DNA of 64,000 nt. It comes from Massilia sp. Mn16-1_5 (GTDB lineage: Bacteria; Pseudomonadota; Gammaproteobacteria; Burkholderiales; Burkholderiaceae_D). The number at the start of each line of letters is the position of its first letter. Within the stretch, counting starts at the first letter, position 1. The translations under genes and the position numbers were made by a program. This document shows, in pieces, positions 1 through 8,461 of this stretch. The notes below the pieces were generated by a model. It did not search any database. It had not been told where the DNA came from and worked only from the letters and a program-made list of their open reading frames with translations. The stretch lies in the NCBI RefSeq assembly GCF_004798585.1, contig NZ_PPXQ01000009.1, positions 62,001 to 126,000 of the forward strand. Reading direction: 5' to 3'.

Positions 1-2
1 CT

Positions 3-1781
3 CTTTTCGCCTTGCTGTTCGCTGGCGCCACCTGCACCTTGCCGGCGGGCGCAGCCCCGGCCGCTCCAGTGAAGGGCGAAAAAGTGCTGCATCTGTTCCT
101 GTCGACCAGCGAAACCGGCCTCGATCCGGCCGCCGCCTCCGACATCGCCACCTTGTCCCTGCTGGAAAACCTGTTCGACCCCCTGCTGCGCTACGACTAC
201 CTGGCGCGCCCGGTCAAACTGCGTCCGAATACGGCAACAAGCATGCCGGAAGTCAGCGCCGACGGGCGTACCTACACCTTCCGTATCCGCCCCGGCATTT
301 ATTTCACGCCCGACCCGGCGTTCAAGGGGATCAAACGCGAGATGACGGCGCAGGACTATGTGTACAGCCTGACGCGCCTGTACGATCCTTCCCTGAAATC
401 GCCCTGGTCGTACATGTTCGACGGCAAGCTCGAAGGCGACGAGGCGCTGAAAAATCGCTTCAGCTATGACACGGCCATTCCCGGCCTGCGGGCGCTCGAC
501 AAGTACACCCTGCGCATTCGTCTAAAAGAACCCGACAACAACTTCCTGTTTTATATGGCCACGCCGGCATCCGGCGTGGTGGCGCGCGAAGTGATCGAGG
601 CCTATCCGGGGCAGGCCGGCAACCATCCGATCGGCACCGGTCCCTTCATGCTGGGCGACTGGAAGAGAAGCGACCGCATCGTCCTGCTGGCCAATCCCTA
701 TTCGACGGCCGTGTTCAGCGCCACGCCTGGCAAGGATCCCGAGGACCAGGCGATTGCCGCCGCATTGAACGGCAAACGCCTGCCGCGGGTGGACCGGGTG
801 GAAGTCAAAATCGCCGAGGAATTCCAGGGCCGCATGCTCGGCTTCCTGAACAGCGAATACGACTACCTCGAGCAGGTGCCGGAATCGATGACGGAGATGG
901 TGATCCGCGACGGTCAATTAAAACCGGAACTGCAGGCGCGCGGCATGCGATTGTCGCGCTTTCCCGTGCTGCAGACCTATTACATGTGGATGAACATGAA
1001 CGATCCGGTGCTGGGTGGCTACAGCAAGGATCGGATCGCCCTGCGCCGCGCCATCGCGCTGGCCTACAACAGTGCGGAAGACATCGCGCTCCTGAAAAAA
1101 GGCTTTGCGATCAAGGCCGAGTCGCCGCTGCCGCCGAATGTACTCGGCTACGACCCGGGTTACCGCAGCCCGATCCCCTACGACCCGGCGCTGGCCAACG
1201 CATTATTGGACCGCCACGGTTACGGCAAGCGTGATGACGAGGGATTCCGGCGCACCCCGGACGGCAAGCCGCTGACCCTGACCATGCACAGCGAAGCGAC
1301 GGTCGGCGGCCGCCTGCGCGACGAGCTGTGGCGCAAATGCCTGAACTCGATCGGCCTGCGTGTCGTCTTTAAATCGGACAAGAAGACCGAGATCATCAAG
1401 GCTTCGCGCCTGGGCAAGGTGACCATGTTCGAGAGTAACTGGATCGCCGACTTCCCCGACGGCGACAATTTTTACCAGCTGCTCTACGGCCCGAACGCGG
1501 GCCGCGCCAACTACGCCCGCTTCAATTTGCCGGCCTATAACAGCCGCTACGAACAGGCGCGCCAGCTGAACGACGGCCCCGCGCGCCAACAGCTGTATTT
1601 CGAGATGAACCAGCTGATCCACGCCTATAACCCCTGGGTGCCGTTGACCCATGCGGTATCGGCCGACATCCGTCATTCGTGGTTAAAAAACTACAAGCGT
1701 CACCCGGTCGAATTCACGTCCTGGCGCTATCTGGATGTCGATGTTGCGGAAAGAGCACGCGCTGCCGAGCGGCAGCGTTAG
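3..1781 (+). CDS. ABC transporter substrate-binding protein, family 5 (peptide type), 5'-truncated by window edge
   Basis: Periplasmic solute-binding protein of the SBP_bac_5 (dipeptide/oligopeptide) family, which delivers peptides or similar solutes to an inner-membrane ABC permease. The frame is open to the left edge of the window, so the true start lies upstream; the first visible residues (LFALLFAGATC...) look like the end of a secretion signal ending near AGAAPA. After it come the family features: a LSTSETGLDPA-type opening, a TYTFRIRPGIYF segment typical of the first lobe, and the IGTGPFML motif near residue 210. The length, about 590 residues, is somewhat above the usual 530-560. No permease or ATPase genes are visible downstream; they may lie to the left. 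The next gene is a TonB receptor on the same strand, which suggests a shared uptake role (inference). Substrate unknown. Confidence 0.85.
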   Translation, partial: LFALLFAGATCTLPAGAAPAAPVKGEKVLHLFLSTSETGLDPAAASDIATLSLLENLFDPLLRYDYLARPVKLRPNTATSMPEVSADGRTYTFRIRPGIYFTPDPAFKGIKREMTAQDYVYSLTRLYDPSLKSPWSYMFDGKLEGDEALKNRFSYDTAIPGLRALDKYTLRIRLKEPDNNFLFYMATPASGVVAREVIEAYPGQAGNHPIGTGPFMLGDWKRSDRIVLLANPYSTAVFSATPGKDPEDQAIAAALNGKRLPRVDRVEVKIAEEFQGRMLGFLNSEYDYLEQVPESMTEMVIRDGQLKPELQARGMRLSRFPVLQTYYMWMNMNDPVLGGYSKDRIALRRAIALAYNSAEDIALLKKGFAIKAESPLPPNVLGYDPGYRSPIPYDPALANALLDRHGYGKRDDEGFRRTPDGKPLTLTMHSEATVGGRLRDELWRKCLNSIGLRVVFKSDKKTEIIKASRLGKVTMFESNWIADFPDGDNFYQLLYGPNAGRANYARFNLPAYNSRYEQARQLNDGPARQQLYFEMNQLIHAYNPWVPLTHAVSADIRHSWLKNYKRHPVEFTSWRYLDVDVAERARAAERQR

Positions 1782-1964
1782 AAAGTGATAGATTTCCGCT
1801 TATAAACATTCCTCGAAGTTATACTTCTCGCCAGTTATTTCATTGGATGGCGCCCCATGCGCGGCGTAGTCTCGGAACGACTCATAACGTAATGCCATGA
1901 CATTACACATAAGCGACATAGTGCGCACTGATTACAAGTTTGACGGAACCCTTAGGAGAGACGC

Positions 1965-4721
1965 GTGAAGTTAAAGAAATTAGCCCATCTGATTGCATTG
2001 ATCGGGGTGGCAAGCCCGGCGCTTGCACAGCAAGTCCAGCAAGACCCGCCGATGGCACGCGTCGAGATCACGGGCTCCAGCATCAAGCGCGTCGCCAAGG
2101 AAGGCGCACTGCCGGTGCAAGTGATCACCTTCGATACCCTGCAAAAGCAGGGCATCACCTCGGCCGAACAACTGATGGCCACGATTTCGGCGAATGGCAA
2201 TGGTGCCGATAACCCGACCTCGGGCAACAACGTCTTCGGCCCGGACGCCGACCGCGTCAGCGGCGGCGCATCCTTCGCCTCCTTCCGCGGCCTGGGCCCG
2301 AACAGCACCCTGGTGCTGATCAACGGCCGCCGCGCGCCGACCCACGGCAAGAGCGGCAAGGCGGTCGACCTGAATTCGATCCCGATGGCGGCCATTTCCC
2401 GCATCGAGATCCTGAAGGATGGCGCCTCGGCGATCTACGGTACCGATGCGATCGGTGGCGTGATGAACATCATCCTGAAGACCAACTACCAGGGCGCGGA
2501 AGCGTCGGCCTACACCAACGTTACCGAAGCCGGCGGCGGCAACATCCACCGCGGTTCGCTGATCGTCGGCCATGGCGACCTGGAAAACGATGGCTTCAAC
2601 CTGATGGCCACCGCTTCCTTCACCAAGAACGAAAAGCTCGAATCGCGCCAGCGCGATTTCGCCAACGGCTTCCAGCCCTCGCGCGGCCTGTCGCCGGACA
2701 CTACCGGCACGCCCTACGCCAACCAGCTGACCGGCGCCGGCACGGCGCTGGGCACCGGTTTCAAGGTACCCGGCAGCACCAATACCTACCTGCAAGCCAA
2801 TCCCCTGAGCTTCCAGGGCAAGTGCGACAGCGTCGAAGGCATGTCGCAATACCAGACCGAGCTGTGGAAGGACGTCACCTCGCCGCTGCGCTCGACCTAT
2901 TCCTGCGCCTACGACTACGGTGGCGACTACGTCATGCAGTCGCCGTCGGAACAGACCAACCTGTTGCTGCGCGGCAGCTACAAGCTGGCGCCGAACCACA
3001 CGATGTTCGTCGAGGCGATCGGTTCGCGCTCGGAAGTCGTGTCGATCCTGACGCCGGCCCAGATCTCGACCTCGCTGGCCAACGGCAATGCCTATCCGGT
3101 CGGCGGCCAGTACTACCAGGACCTGTCGTCGATCATCTCGACCTTCGACCGCACCAAGCCGATCATCTACAAGTGGCGCGCCAATCCGCTGGGTAACCGC
3201 ACCCAGGAAAACTCGACCGAGAGCGGCCGCCTGCTGGTCGGCTTCGAAGGTACGGTCAATGCATGGGACTACAAGCTCGGCCTGTCGAAAGCCCAGAGCA
3301 CCTCGCACATGGAGCTGCTCGACGGCTACGCCAACACCACCGCCTTCTACAAGGTGCTGGGCAGCGGCATCGTCAACCCCTGGTCGCTCGACGGCAGCCA
3401 GACCAAGGAGGCCATGGATGCGATCGAAGCGACCAAGTACCGCGGCGCCTTCCAGACTGGCAAGACCACGCTGACGCAGATCGACGGTACCGTCTCGGGC
3501 GAGCTGTTCCAGCTGCCGGCCGGCAAGCTGGCGATGGCGGCCGGTTTCGACTTCCGCCGCGAGAGCTACCTGTACTCCCAGGACGTGGCCGCCGAGCCGA
3601 TCCTGCTGGCACCGGGCAACGCCAACCTGCCGAAGGCCTCGCGCGACGTCAAGGCGCTGTTCGCCGAATTCATCGTGCCGGTCACCAAGGACCTGGAACT
3701 GCAGCTGGCCGTACGCCGCGACGATTACAGCGTTATCGGCGCCACTACCAATCCGAAGGTCGCCTTCCGCTACCAGCCGACCAACTGGCTGTTGTTCCGT
3801 GGTTCGGCCAACAAGGGCTTCTTGGCACCGAGCTTCAGCCAGCTCTACGCCGGTTCGCTCGACGGCGAACTGTCGAGCGGCGTGATCGACAGCGTCGGCT
3901 GCGCGAACCATCCTGGCGACGTGCGCTTCTGCGCGCCGGAGCGTTTCGACTTCAAGTCGGGCGGCAACCAGAACCTGAAGCCGGAAACCTCGAAGCAGGG
4001 CACCCTCGGTCTCGTGGTCGAGCCGTTCAAGGGCTTCTCGGCTTCGATCGACTGGTGGGCGATCAACATGAAGGACCGCATCCTGAACCGTAGCGCGACT
4101 ATCGTGCTGCAGAATCCGGTTGCGCTGTCGGGCAACATCATCCGCAACGCCGACGACACCATCAATTACGTCCAGGCTGGCTGGATCAACGCCGCCGGCG
4201 CCAAGACCCGCGGTATCGACCTCGGCCTGCGCGGCGACGGCAAGTTCGGCGACGGCTACAAGTGGAGCGCGACCCTGGACGGCACCTGGACCGGCAGCTA
4301 CAAGTTCGCCGAAATCGAAGGCCAGCCGTACAAGGAATACGTGGGCCAGTTCTTCACGCGCGACCTGTACCTGCGCTGGAAGCACGCCGCCACCTTCAGC
4401 GTGACGAAAGGCGACTGGAACGTCCTGGTGAGCAACAACTTCGCATCGGGCTACAAGGACCAGCTGCCGAACGGCGGCAAGGGCACGCCACCAAGCGGCT
4501 TCGATCCGGACGTGTCGAGCTACACCCGCTTCGGCCTGGCGACGACGTATAAGGGCTTCAAGAACACGTCGATCACCTTCGGTATCCAGAACCTGTTCGA
4601 CCGCGATCCACCGTTCACCGCGCACAACGTCGACGACGTCGTCGGTGCCGGCTGGGATCCACGTGTCGCCGACCCGCGCGGCCGCGCCTATACGCTGAAC
4701 CTCACCTACAAGTTCTTCTGA
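1965..4721 (+). CDS. TonB-dependent outer-membrane receptor
   Basis: Outer-membrane active-transport receptor of 918 residues, powered by TonB-ExbBD. It starts at GTG 1965, chosen because a strong ribosome site (AGGAGAG, 1954-1960) sits five bases upstream and the frame opens with a clean signal peptide (MKLKKLAHLIALIGVASPALA-Q). The plug domain covers roughly residues 35-170, with characteristic segments FRGLGPNSTLVLINGRR and IEILKDGASAIYGTDAIGGV. The 22-strand barrel follows, with the NLKPETSKQGTLGLV repeat-type motif and the usual terminal aromatic residue (...LTYKFF). This sub-type (RGLG, long extracellular loops) is common in Massilia and xanthomonads for carbohydrate or peptide uptake. 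No SusD-like or sigma/anti-sigma partner is adjacent. Substrate not determinable; the neighbouring peptide-type binding protein and S66 peptidase favour a peptide or muropeptide ligand (inference). Confidence 0.93.
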   Translation: MKLKKLAHLIALIGVASPALAQQVQQDPPMARVEITGSSIKRVAKEGALPVQVITFDTLQKQGITSAEQLMATISANGNGADNPTSGNNVFGPDADRVSGGASFASFRGLGPNSTLVLINGRRAPTHGKSGKAVDLNSIPMAAISRIEILKDGASAIYGTDAIGGVMNIILKTNYQGAEASAYTNVTEAGGGNIHRGSLIVGHGDLENDGFNLMATASFTKNEKLESRQRDFANGFQPSRGLSPDTTGTPYANQLTGAGTALGTGFKVPGSTNTYLQANPLSFQGKCDSVEGMSQYQTELWKDVTSPLRSTYSCAYDYGGDYVMQSPSEQTNLLLRGSYKLAPNHTMFVEAIGSRSEVVSILTPAQISTSLANGNAYPVGGQYYQDLSSIISTFDRTKPIIYKWRANPLGNRTQENSTESGRLLVGFEGTVNAWDYKLGLSKAQSTSHMELLDGYANTTAFYKVLGSGIVNPWSLDGSQTKEAMDAIEATKYRGAFQTGKTTLTQIDGTVSGELFQLPAGKLAMAAGFDFRRESYLYSQDVAAEPILLAPGNANLPKASRDVKALFAEFIVPVTKDLELQLAVRRDDYSVIGATTNPKVAFRYQPTNWLLFRGSANKGFLAPSFSQLYAGSLDGELSSGVIDSVGCANHPGDVRFCAPERFDFKSGGNQNLKPETSKQGTLGLVVEPFKGFSASIDWWAINMKDRILNRSATIVLQNPVALSGNIIRNADDTINYVQAGWINAAGAKTRGIDLGLRGDGKFGDGYKWSATLDGTWTGSYKFAEIEGQPYKEYVGQFFTRDLYLRWKHAATFSVTKGDWNVLVSNNFASGYKDQLPNGGKGTPPSGFDPDVSSYTRFGLATTYKGFKNTSITFGIQNLFDRDPPFTAHNVDDVVGAGWDPRVADPRGRAYTLNLTYKFF

Positions 4722-4750
4722 TCTTTTCTGATCTTTCGTGAGACAGCCTG

Positions 4751-4793
4751 CAGCCCCGGGAAGCGCCAGCGCGTTTCCCGGGGCTGTTTTTTT
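4751..4793 (+). terminator. Rho-independent terminator after the TonB receptor
   Basis: A 12-bp perfect stem (CAGCCCCGGGAA at 4751-4762 pairing with 4775-4786) is followed by seven T residues. It ends the receptor transcript and separates it from the S66 peptidase gene 18 bases further on, so that gene probably has its own promoter or depends on read-through. Confidence 0.85.
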
Positions 4794-4810
4794 CTATTAA
4801 GCCAAGCCGC

Positions 4811-5872
4811 ATGACCATCAGCCGCCGCGCCTTTTCTTCCCTGCTTGCCGCTGCTGCTCTGCTGCCGGCGACGACGCTGGCCGCGCCGCGCAAGCGTCCT
4901 TCGACTCGCTCCCACATGAAACCCCTGATCAAACCTCCCCGCCTGCAGCCGGGCGACACCGTCGGCCTGATCGCCCCCGGCGGCTACGCCACCGAGAAAT
5001 CGATTGCGAAAGCCCGCCACAACATCGAAGCCCTGGGTCTGAAAGTGCGCGAAGGCGCGTCCCTGCGCGAAGTGAACGGCAACTATGGCGGCACCGTGCC
5101 GCAACGCCTGGCCGACCTGCACGCCATGTTCGGCGACCCGGAGATCAAGATGATCTGGCCGATCCGCGGTGGCTCGGGCTGCATCTCGCTGCTGGCCCAC
5201 CTCGATTTCAAGCTGATCCGGGCCAACCCCAAAATCTTATTGGGCTACTCCGACATCACGGCCCTGCACCTGGCGATCCTCAAGCACGCCGGACTGGTGA
5301 CTTTCCACGGCCCGGTGGCCTCGTCGACCATGACCGATTATTCGCGTGAACACATGCTGGCCGTGCTGTCCGACCCGCAGCCGACCTACACGATCCCGAT
5401 GGCCCTGGAGAACAGCCGGCGCGCCCTGGAACAGCCGCATTTCGCGATGCGCACCGTGCACGGCGGCGTCGCCACCGGTCCCCTCATCGGTGGCAACCTG
5501 AGCCTGGTCGCAGCCCTGGCCGGCACGCCCTACGCGGCCGATTTCAGGGACAGCATCCTGTTCCTGGAAGAAGTCAACGAGGCGCCGTACCGGCTCGACC
5601 GCTGGATGACCCAGCTCGAATTGTCGGTCGGCTTTTCAAAGGCGGCCGGGGTCATGATCGGGATTTGCGAGGATTGCGGGCCCGAGCATGAGGACATCTC
5701 GCTCACGCTCGACGAGACTCTCGACATCCATTTGCAGCCGCTGTCGATTCCGGCCGTGACGGGTTATTCGATCGGGCACATCCGCGATCAGTTCACGATC
5801 CCGATGGGGATCCGGGCCACCCTTGATACGCAGCGGCAGACGGTGACCTTGCTGGAGCCCGCAGTCAGCTAG
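4811..5872 (+). CDS. S66-family LD-carboxypeptidase (LdcA/MccF type) with Tat signal
   Basis: Serine peptidase of family S66, whose members remove the terminal D-Ala from murein tetrapeptides (LdcA) or inactivate peptidyl-nucleotide antibiotics (MccF). The protein has 353 residues. Residues 1-26 form a twin-arginine leader (SRRAFSS, a hydrophobic stretch, then LAAP), so export by the Tat system is likely, whereas textbook LdcA is cytosolic. The expected Ser-Glu-His triad is visible: Ser in GYSDIT (about residue 147), Glu in FLEEVNEAPYRLDR (about 253) and His in GYSIGH (about 323). The start ATG 4811 lacks a strong ribosome site; an internal ATG (4916) would give a leaderless cytosolic form, so the start is somewhat uncertain. 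It follows a TonB receptor and a peptide-type binding protein, which fits processing of imported cell-wall peptides (inference). Confidence 0.9.
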   Translation: MTISRRAFSSLLAAAALLPATTLAAPRKRPSTRSHMKPLIKPPRLQPGDTVGLIAPGGYATEKSIAKARHNIEALGLKVREGASLREVNGNYGGTVPQRLADLHAMFGDPEIKMIWPIRGGSGCISLLAHLDFKLIRANPKILLGYSDITALHLAILKHAGLVTFHGPVASSTMTDYSREHMLAVLSDPQPTYTIPMALENSRRALEQPHFAMRTVHGGVATGPLIGGNLSLVAALAGTPYAADFRDSILFLEEVNEAPYRLDRWMTQLELSVGFSKAAGVMIGICEDCGPEHEDISLTLDETLDIHLQPLSIPAVTGYSIGHIRDQFTIPMGIRATLDTQRQTVTLLEPAVS

Positions 5873-5881
5873 CGTTCGTAG

Positions 5882-5909
5882 ACGCGTGGAGTCGGGACTC
5901 CACCCTACG
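5882..5909 (-). repeat. REP-like palindrome, reverse copy (pair 1)
   Basis: One copy of a dispersed element with consensus GTAGGGTGG-tip-CCACGCG, read on the minus strand. Its core GTGGAGTC-GG-GACTCCAC is a perfect 8-bp stem. It faces a forward copy 13 bases away, between two convergent genes, where the pair may also act as a bidirectional terminator. Confidence 0.85.
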
Positions 5910-5922
5910 AATAGCGGCTAAC

Positions 5923-5950
5923 CGTAGGGTGGAGTCCTGACTCCACGCGT
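5923..5950 (+). repeat. REP-like palindrome, forward copy (pair 1)
   Basis: Forward copy of the same element; stem GTGGAGTC-CT-GACTCCAC. It is identical in sequence to the forward copy at 33631-33658, although the two pairs have opposite arrangements. Confidence 0.85.
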
Positions 5951-5956
5951 TTACAT

Positions 5957-6511
5957 TCACCGCAGCCGGTACGTCATGTAAACGTACCCATGCCCTTCGC
6001 CATCGATGCGAAACAGGTCGGGCAATTCGCCGGCAAACACGAACCCGCAGCGCTCGTACAGGCGGCGCGCCGGGGCATTATTCGACAAGACCTCGAGGTC
6101 GACCCAGTCCAGGCCCGGCTGCCCCCGTGCCCAGTCGAGGGCACTCGCCAGCAGGCGCTCGCCCAGTCCCTGGCGGCGCCAGTCGCGGTGCACGCCCATG
6201 CCGAGCAGGCAGCGGTGGCTTGCGGCCCGTTCCGGCCGTGCGCGCAGGTCGACGTGGCCGCAGATGGCGCCGTCCGCATCGAGCGCCATCCAGGCGCGGC
6301 GCCAGCCGGGCGCACCGACTTCCGCATTCAAACCGATGGCAAAGCTCGCGCGCTTGTCCACCGGGAAGCGCGAGTCGGCCCGCGCCATGGGCTGGAACAG
6401 GGGCGTGCCGGCGCGGCCGTTGTCCTGCAGGTGGTCGTCCAGGTAGACGAACAGGGCCGGCAGGTCCGCCGGCGCGACGCTGTGGATCGCAAGTCGCGCC
6501 TCGTCCTGCAT
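5957..6511 (-). CDS. GNAT-family N-acetyltransferase
   Basis: Predicted acetyl-CoA-dependent N-acetyltransferase, 184 residues. The acetyl-CoA pyrophosphate loop is visible as GVHRDWRRQGLGERLL (about residues 105-120), followed by the typical LEVLSNNAPARRLYERCGFVFAGE segment that ends a GNAT domain. Substrate unknown. The gene starts one base after the stop of the acyl-CoA dehydrogenase gene on the same strand, so it is almost certainly co-transcribed with it. It is the last gene of the minus-strand run that begins at aceK. Confidence 0.85.
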   Translation of the reverse strand: MQDEARLAIHSVAPADLPALFVYLDDHLQDNGRAGTPLFQPMARADSRFPVDKRASFAIGLNAEVGAPGWRRAWMALDADGAICGHVDLRARPERAASHRCLLGMGVHRDWRRQGLGERLLASALDWARGQPGLDWVDLEVLSNNAPARRLYERCGFVFAGELPDLFRIDGEGHGYVYMTYRLR

Positions 6512-6512
6512 C

Positions 6513-7640
6513 TCAGAGCGCCCGTGCGATCAGGATCTTCTGGATGTCGCTGGTGCCTTCGTAGATCTGGCAGACGCGCACGTCGCGATAAATGCGCTCG
6601 ATCGGGAAGTCGGCCACATAGCCGTAGCCGCCGAAGACCTGCATTGCGCTCGAGACGACGCGCTCGGCCATCTCGGACGCGAACAGTTTCGCCATCGCCG
6701 CTTCCTTCAGGCAGGGCACGCCCGCATCTTTCAAGGAGGCCGCATGCAGGATCAGCTGGCGCGCCGCTTCGATCTGCATCGCCATCTCCGACAGGCGGAA
6801 CTGCACGGCCTGGTGCTCGAAGATCGGCTTGCCGAAGCTCTCGCGCTCCTTGGCGTAGCCGAGGGCCGCTTCGAAGGCGGCACGCGCCATGCCGACCGAT
6901 TGCGAGGCGATGCCGATGCGGCCGCCTTCCAGGCCGGACAGGGCGATCTTGTAGCCCATGCCTTCTTCGCCGATCAGGTTACTTGCCGGCACGCGGCAGT
7001 TCTCGAATACGATCTGCGCCGTGTCGGACGAGTGCTGGCCCATCTTCTGTTCCAGGCCGGCGACGATGTAGCCGGGGGTGTCGATCGGCACCCAGAAGGC
7101 GCTGATGCCCTTCTTGCCGGCCGCCTTGTCGGTCACCGCCATGACGATGGCGACGTCGCCGTACTTGCCACTGGTGATGAACTGTTTTGTTCCATTGATG
7201 ACGTATTCGTCGCCATCGCGGGTGGCCGTGGTGCGCAGGGCCGACGCATCGCTGCCCGTGTGCGGTTCCGTCAGCGCAAAGGCGCCGAGCATCTCGCCTT
7301 GCGCCAGCGGACGCAGGAAGCGTTCTTTCTGCTCCTCGTTCGCATACATCATGGCGATGCTGCACACCGGGCAGTTGTTGACCGAGATGATGGTCGAGAT
7401 GCCGCCGTCACCGGCCGCGATTTCTTCCAGCACCAGCGCCAGCGACACGTAGTCGAGGCCCGCGCCGCCGTACTGTTCCGGCACCGCCACGCCGAAGGCG
7501 CCCAGCTGGGCCAGTTCCTTCAGTTCGGCTTTCGGAAAATAATGTTCCTTGTCCCAGCGGGCGGCCTGCGGGGCCAGGCGTTCCTGCGCATAGCTGCGCA
7601 GGGCGTCGCGGATCATCTGGTGTTCTTCGGTCAGGATCAT
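6513..7640 (-). CDS. Acyl-CoA dehydrogenase (short/medium-chain type)
   Basis: FAD-dependent acyl-CoA dehydrogenase, first step of beta-oxidation or of branched-chain acyl-CoA breakdown; 375 residues, a normal length. N-terminal helical domain about 1-115 (MILTEEHQMIRDALRSYAQE), the FAD-contacting FALTEPHTGSDA motif near 125, and near the C-terminus QIYEGTSDIQKILIAR, where the Glu is the expected catalytic base of the butyryl-CoA type. The reduced flavin would be reoxidised by electron-transfer flavoprotein, not encoded here. It sits between an SDR gene upstream and a GNAT gene downstream, on the same strand as a thiolase, fitting a fatty-acid degradation role. Chain-length specificity cannot be read from the sequence. 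Confidence 0.92.
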   Translation of the reverse strand: MILTEEHQMIRDALRSYAQERLAPQAARWDKEHYFPKAELKELAQLGAFGVAVPEQYGGAGLDYVSLALVLEEIAAGDGGISTIISVNNCPVCSIAMMYANEEQKERFLRPLAQGEMLGAFALTEPHTGSDASALRTTATRDGDEYVINGTKQFITSGKYGDVAIVMAVTDKAAGKKGISAFWVPIDTPGYIVAGLEQKMGQHSSDTAQIVFENCRVPASNLIGEEGMGYKIALSGLEGGRIGIASQSVGMARAAFEAALGYAKERESFGKPIFEHQAVQFRLSEMAMQIEAARQLILHAASLKDAGVPCLKEAAMAKLFASEMAERVVSSAMQVFGGYGYVADFPIERIYRDVRVCQIYEGTSDIQKILIARAL

Positions 7641-7672
7641 GGTGTCTCTTGTCTGATTATTGTGTGATCGGC

Positions 7673-8341
7673 TTACCAGGGAATCGGGGCGCCGTCGTGG
7701 TTCAGGAAAGTGCCGTTGGCATCCGGCTGCGCGTTCGCCAACGTGGTGCGCAGGTCGCGCACGCTGTCTTCCACGGGAATCGCCGCGCTTGGACCGCCCA
7801 TGTCGGTCTGGACCCAGCCCGGATGAAAAGCGATGCAGGTGGCGCCTTGCGGGCCGAAGCTGATGGCGGTGTCGCGCAGCACCGAGTTCAAAGCCGCCTT
7901 GCTGGCGCGGTAGAGCGAGCCGTTGGCGCTGTGGCGCCCGCCGATCGATCCCATCTGCGAAGACAGCACGCCGAGTTTGCCGCGCGTGGAGGCGACCAGG
8001 GGCGCGACGATCGGCAGCAGGCGCATCGCGGCCAGCACGTTGGTGTGCATGACGGCGTCGAAATCCTGCTGGGTAGGAAAACCGTCGTGGCGCGGGCCGT
8101 ACAGGCCGGCGACCAGCCAGGCGGTGTCGATCTTTTCGTCGTCCAGTTTCCAGCCCAGGCCGGCGATGGCCTCAAGATTCGTGACGTCGAGCTCGTGCGG
8201 CTCGGCGCCCAGTTGTTTCAGGTTGTCGAGGTCTTGCGGCTTGCGGGCGGTGGCGATCACGCGCCAGCCATCGGCACGGTATTGGCGCGCCAGTTCGTGG
8301 CCGATGCCGCGCGAGGCGCCGATGATCAAAGCGGTTGGCAT
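7673..8341 (-). CDS. SDR-family oxidoreductase
   Basis: Short-chain dehydrogenase/reductase, 222 residues. The nucleotide-binding glycine motif GASRGIG is at about residues 8-14 and the catalytic YxxxK appears as YRASK near residue 150. The NxAG motif is not canonical; VAGLYG stands near the expected position, as in csgA-like SDRs. Substrate unknown. It lies 32 bases upstream of the acyl-CoA dehydrogenase gene and is probably co-transcribed with it. A REP-like repeat pair separates it from the thiolase gene, so it may be expressed at a different level from aceK-thiolase. Confidence 0.88.
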   Translation of the reverse strand: MPTALIIGASRGIGHELARQYRADGWRVIATARKPQDLDNLKQLGAEPHELDVTNLEAIAGLGWKLDDEKIDTAWLVAGLYGPRHDGFPTQQDFDAVMHTNVLAAMRLLPIVAPLVASTRGKLGVLSSQMGSIGGRHSANGSLYRASKAALNSVLRDTAISFGPQGATCIAFHPGWVQTDMGGPSAAIPVEDSVRDLRTTLANAQPDANGTFLNHDGAPIPW

Positions 8342-8385
8342 GATGGTATTCCTCCGGTTGGCCTGGTGGTGCGCATGGGGACGAC

Positions 8386-8412
8386 CGCGTGGGCATAAAT
8401 GCCCACCCTACG
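8386..8412 (-). repeat. REP-like palindrome, reverse copy (pair 2)
   Basis: Minus-strand copy of the GTAGGGTGG...CCACGCG element with stem GTGGGCAT-AA-ATGCCCAC. Its partner nine bases away carries a different stem tip, which shows that the tips vary while base pairing is kept. Confidence 0.85.
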
Positions 8413-8421
8413 GTGCGCAAC

Positions 8422-8449
8422 CGTAGGGTGGGCTCTCGAGCCCACGCGT
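8422..8449 (+). repeat. REP-like palindrome, forward copy (pair 2)
   Basis: Forward copy with stem GTGGGCTC-TC-GAGCCCAC. The pair sits between the thiolase and SDR genes, both on the minus strand, so it lies inside the presumed transcript. Confidence 0.85.
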
Positions 8450-8461
8450 TTACAGCCTCAA

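Noticed and set aside
1815-1827. GAAGT-TAT-ACTTC palindrome upstream of the TonB receptor, reminiscent of a recombination-site arm
   Set aside because: Only five-base arms in an AT-richer promoter region; likely chance and far from a full recombination site.
1980-4625. An 881-codon open frame antisense to the TonB receptor
   Set aside because: Composition is the mirror of the high-GC receptor gene, with no ribosome site, no domain and Arg/Ala/Val-rich low-complexity sequence. It is a shadow frame.
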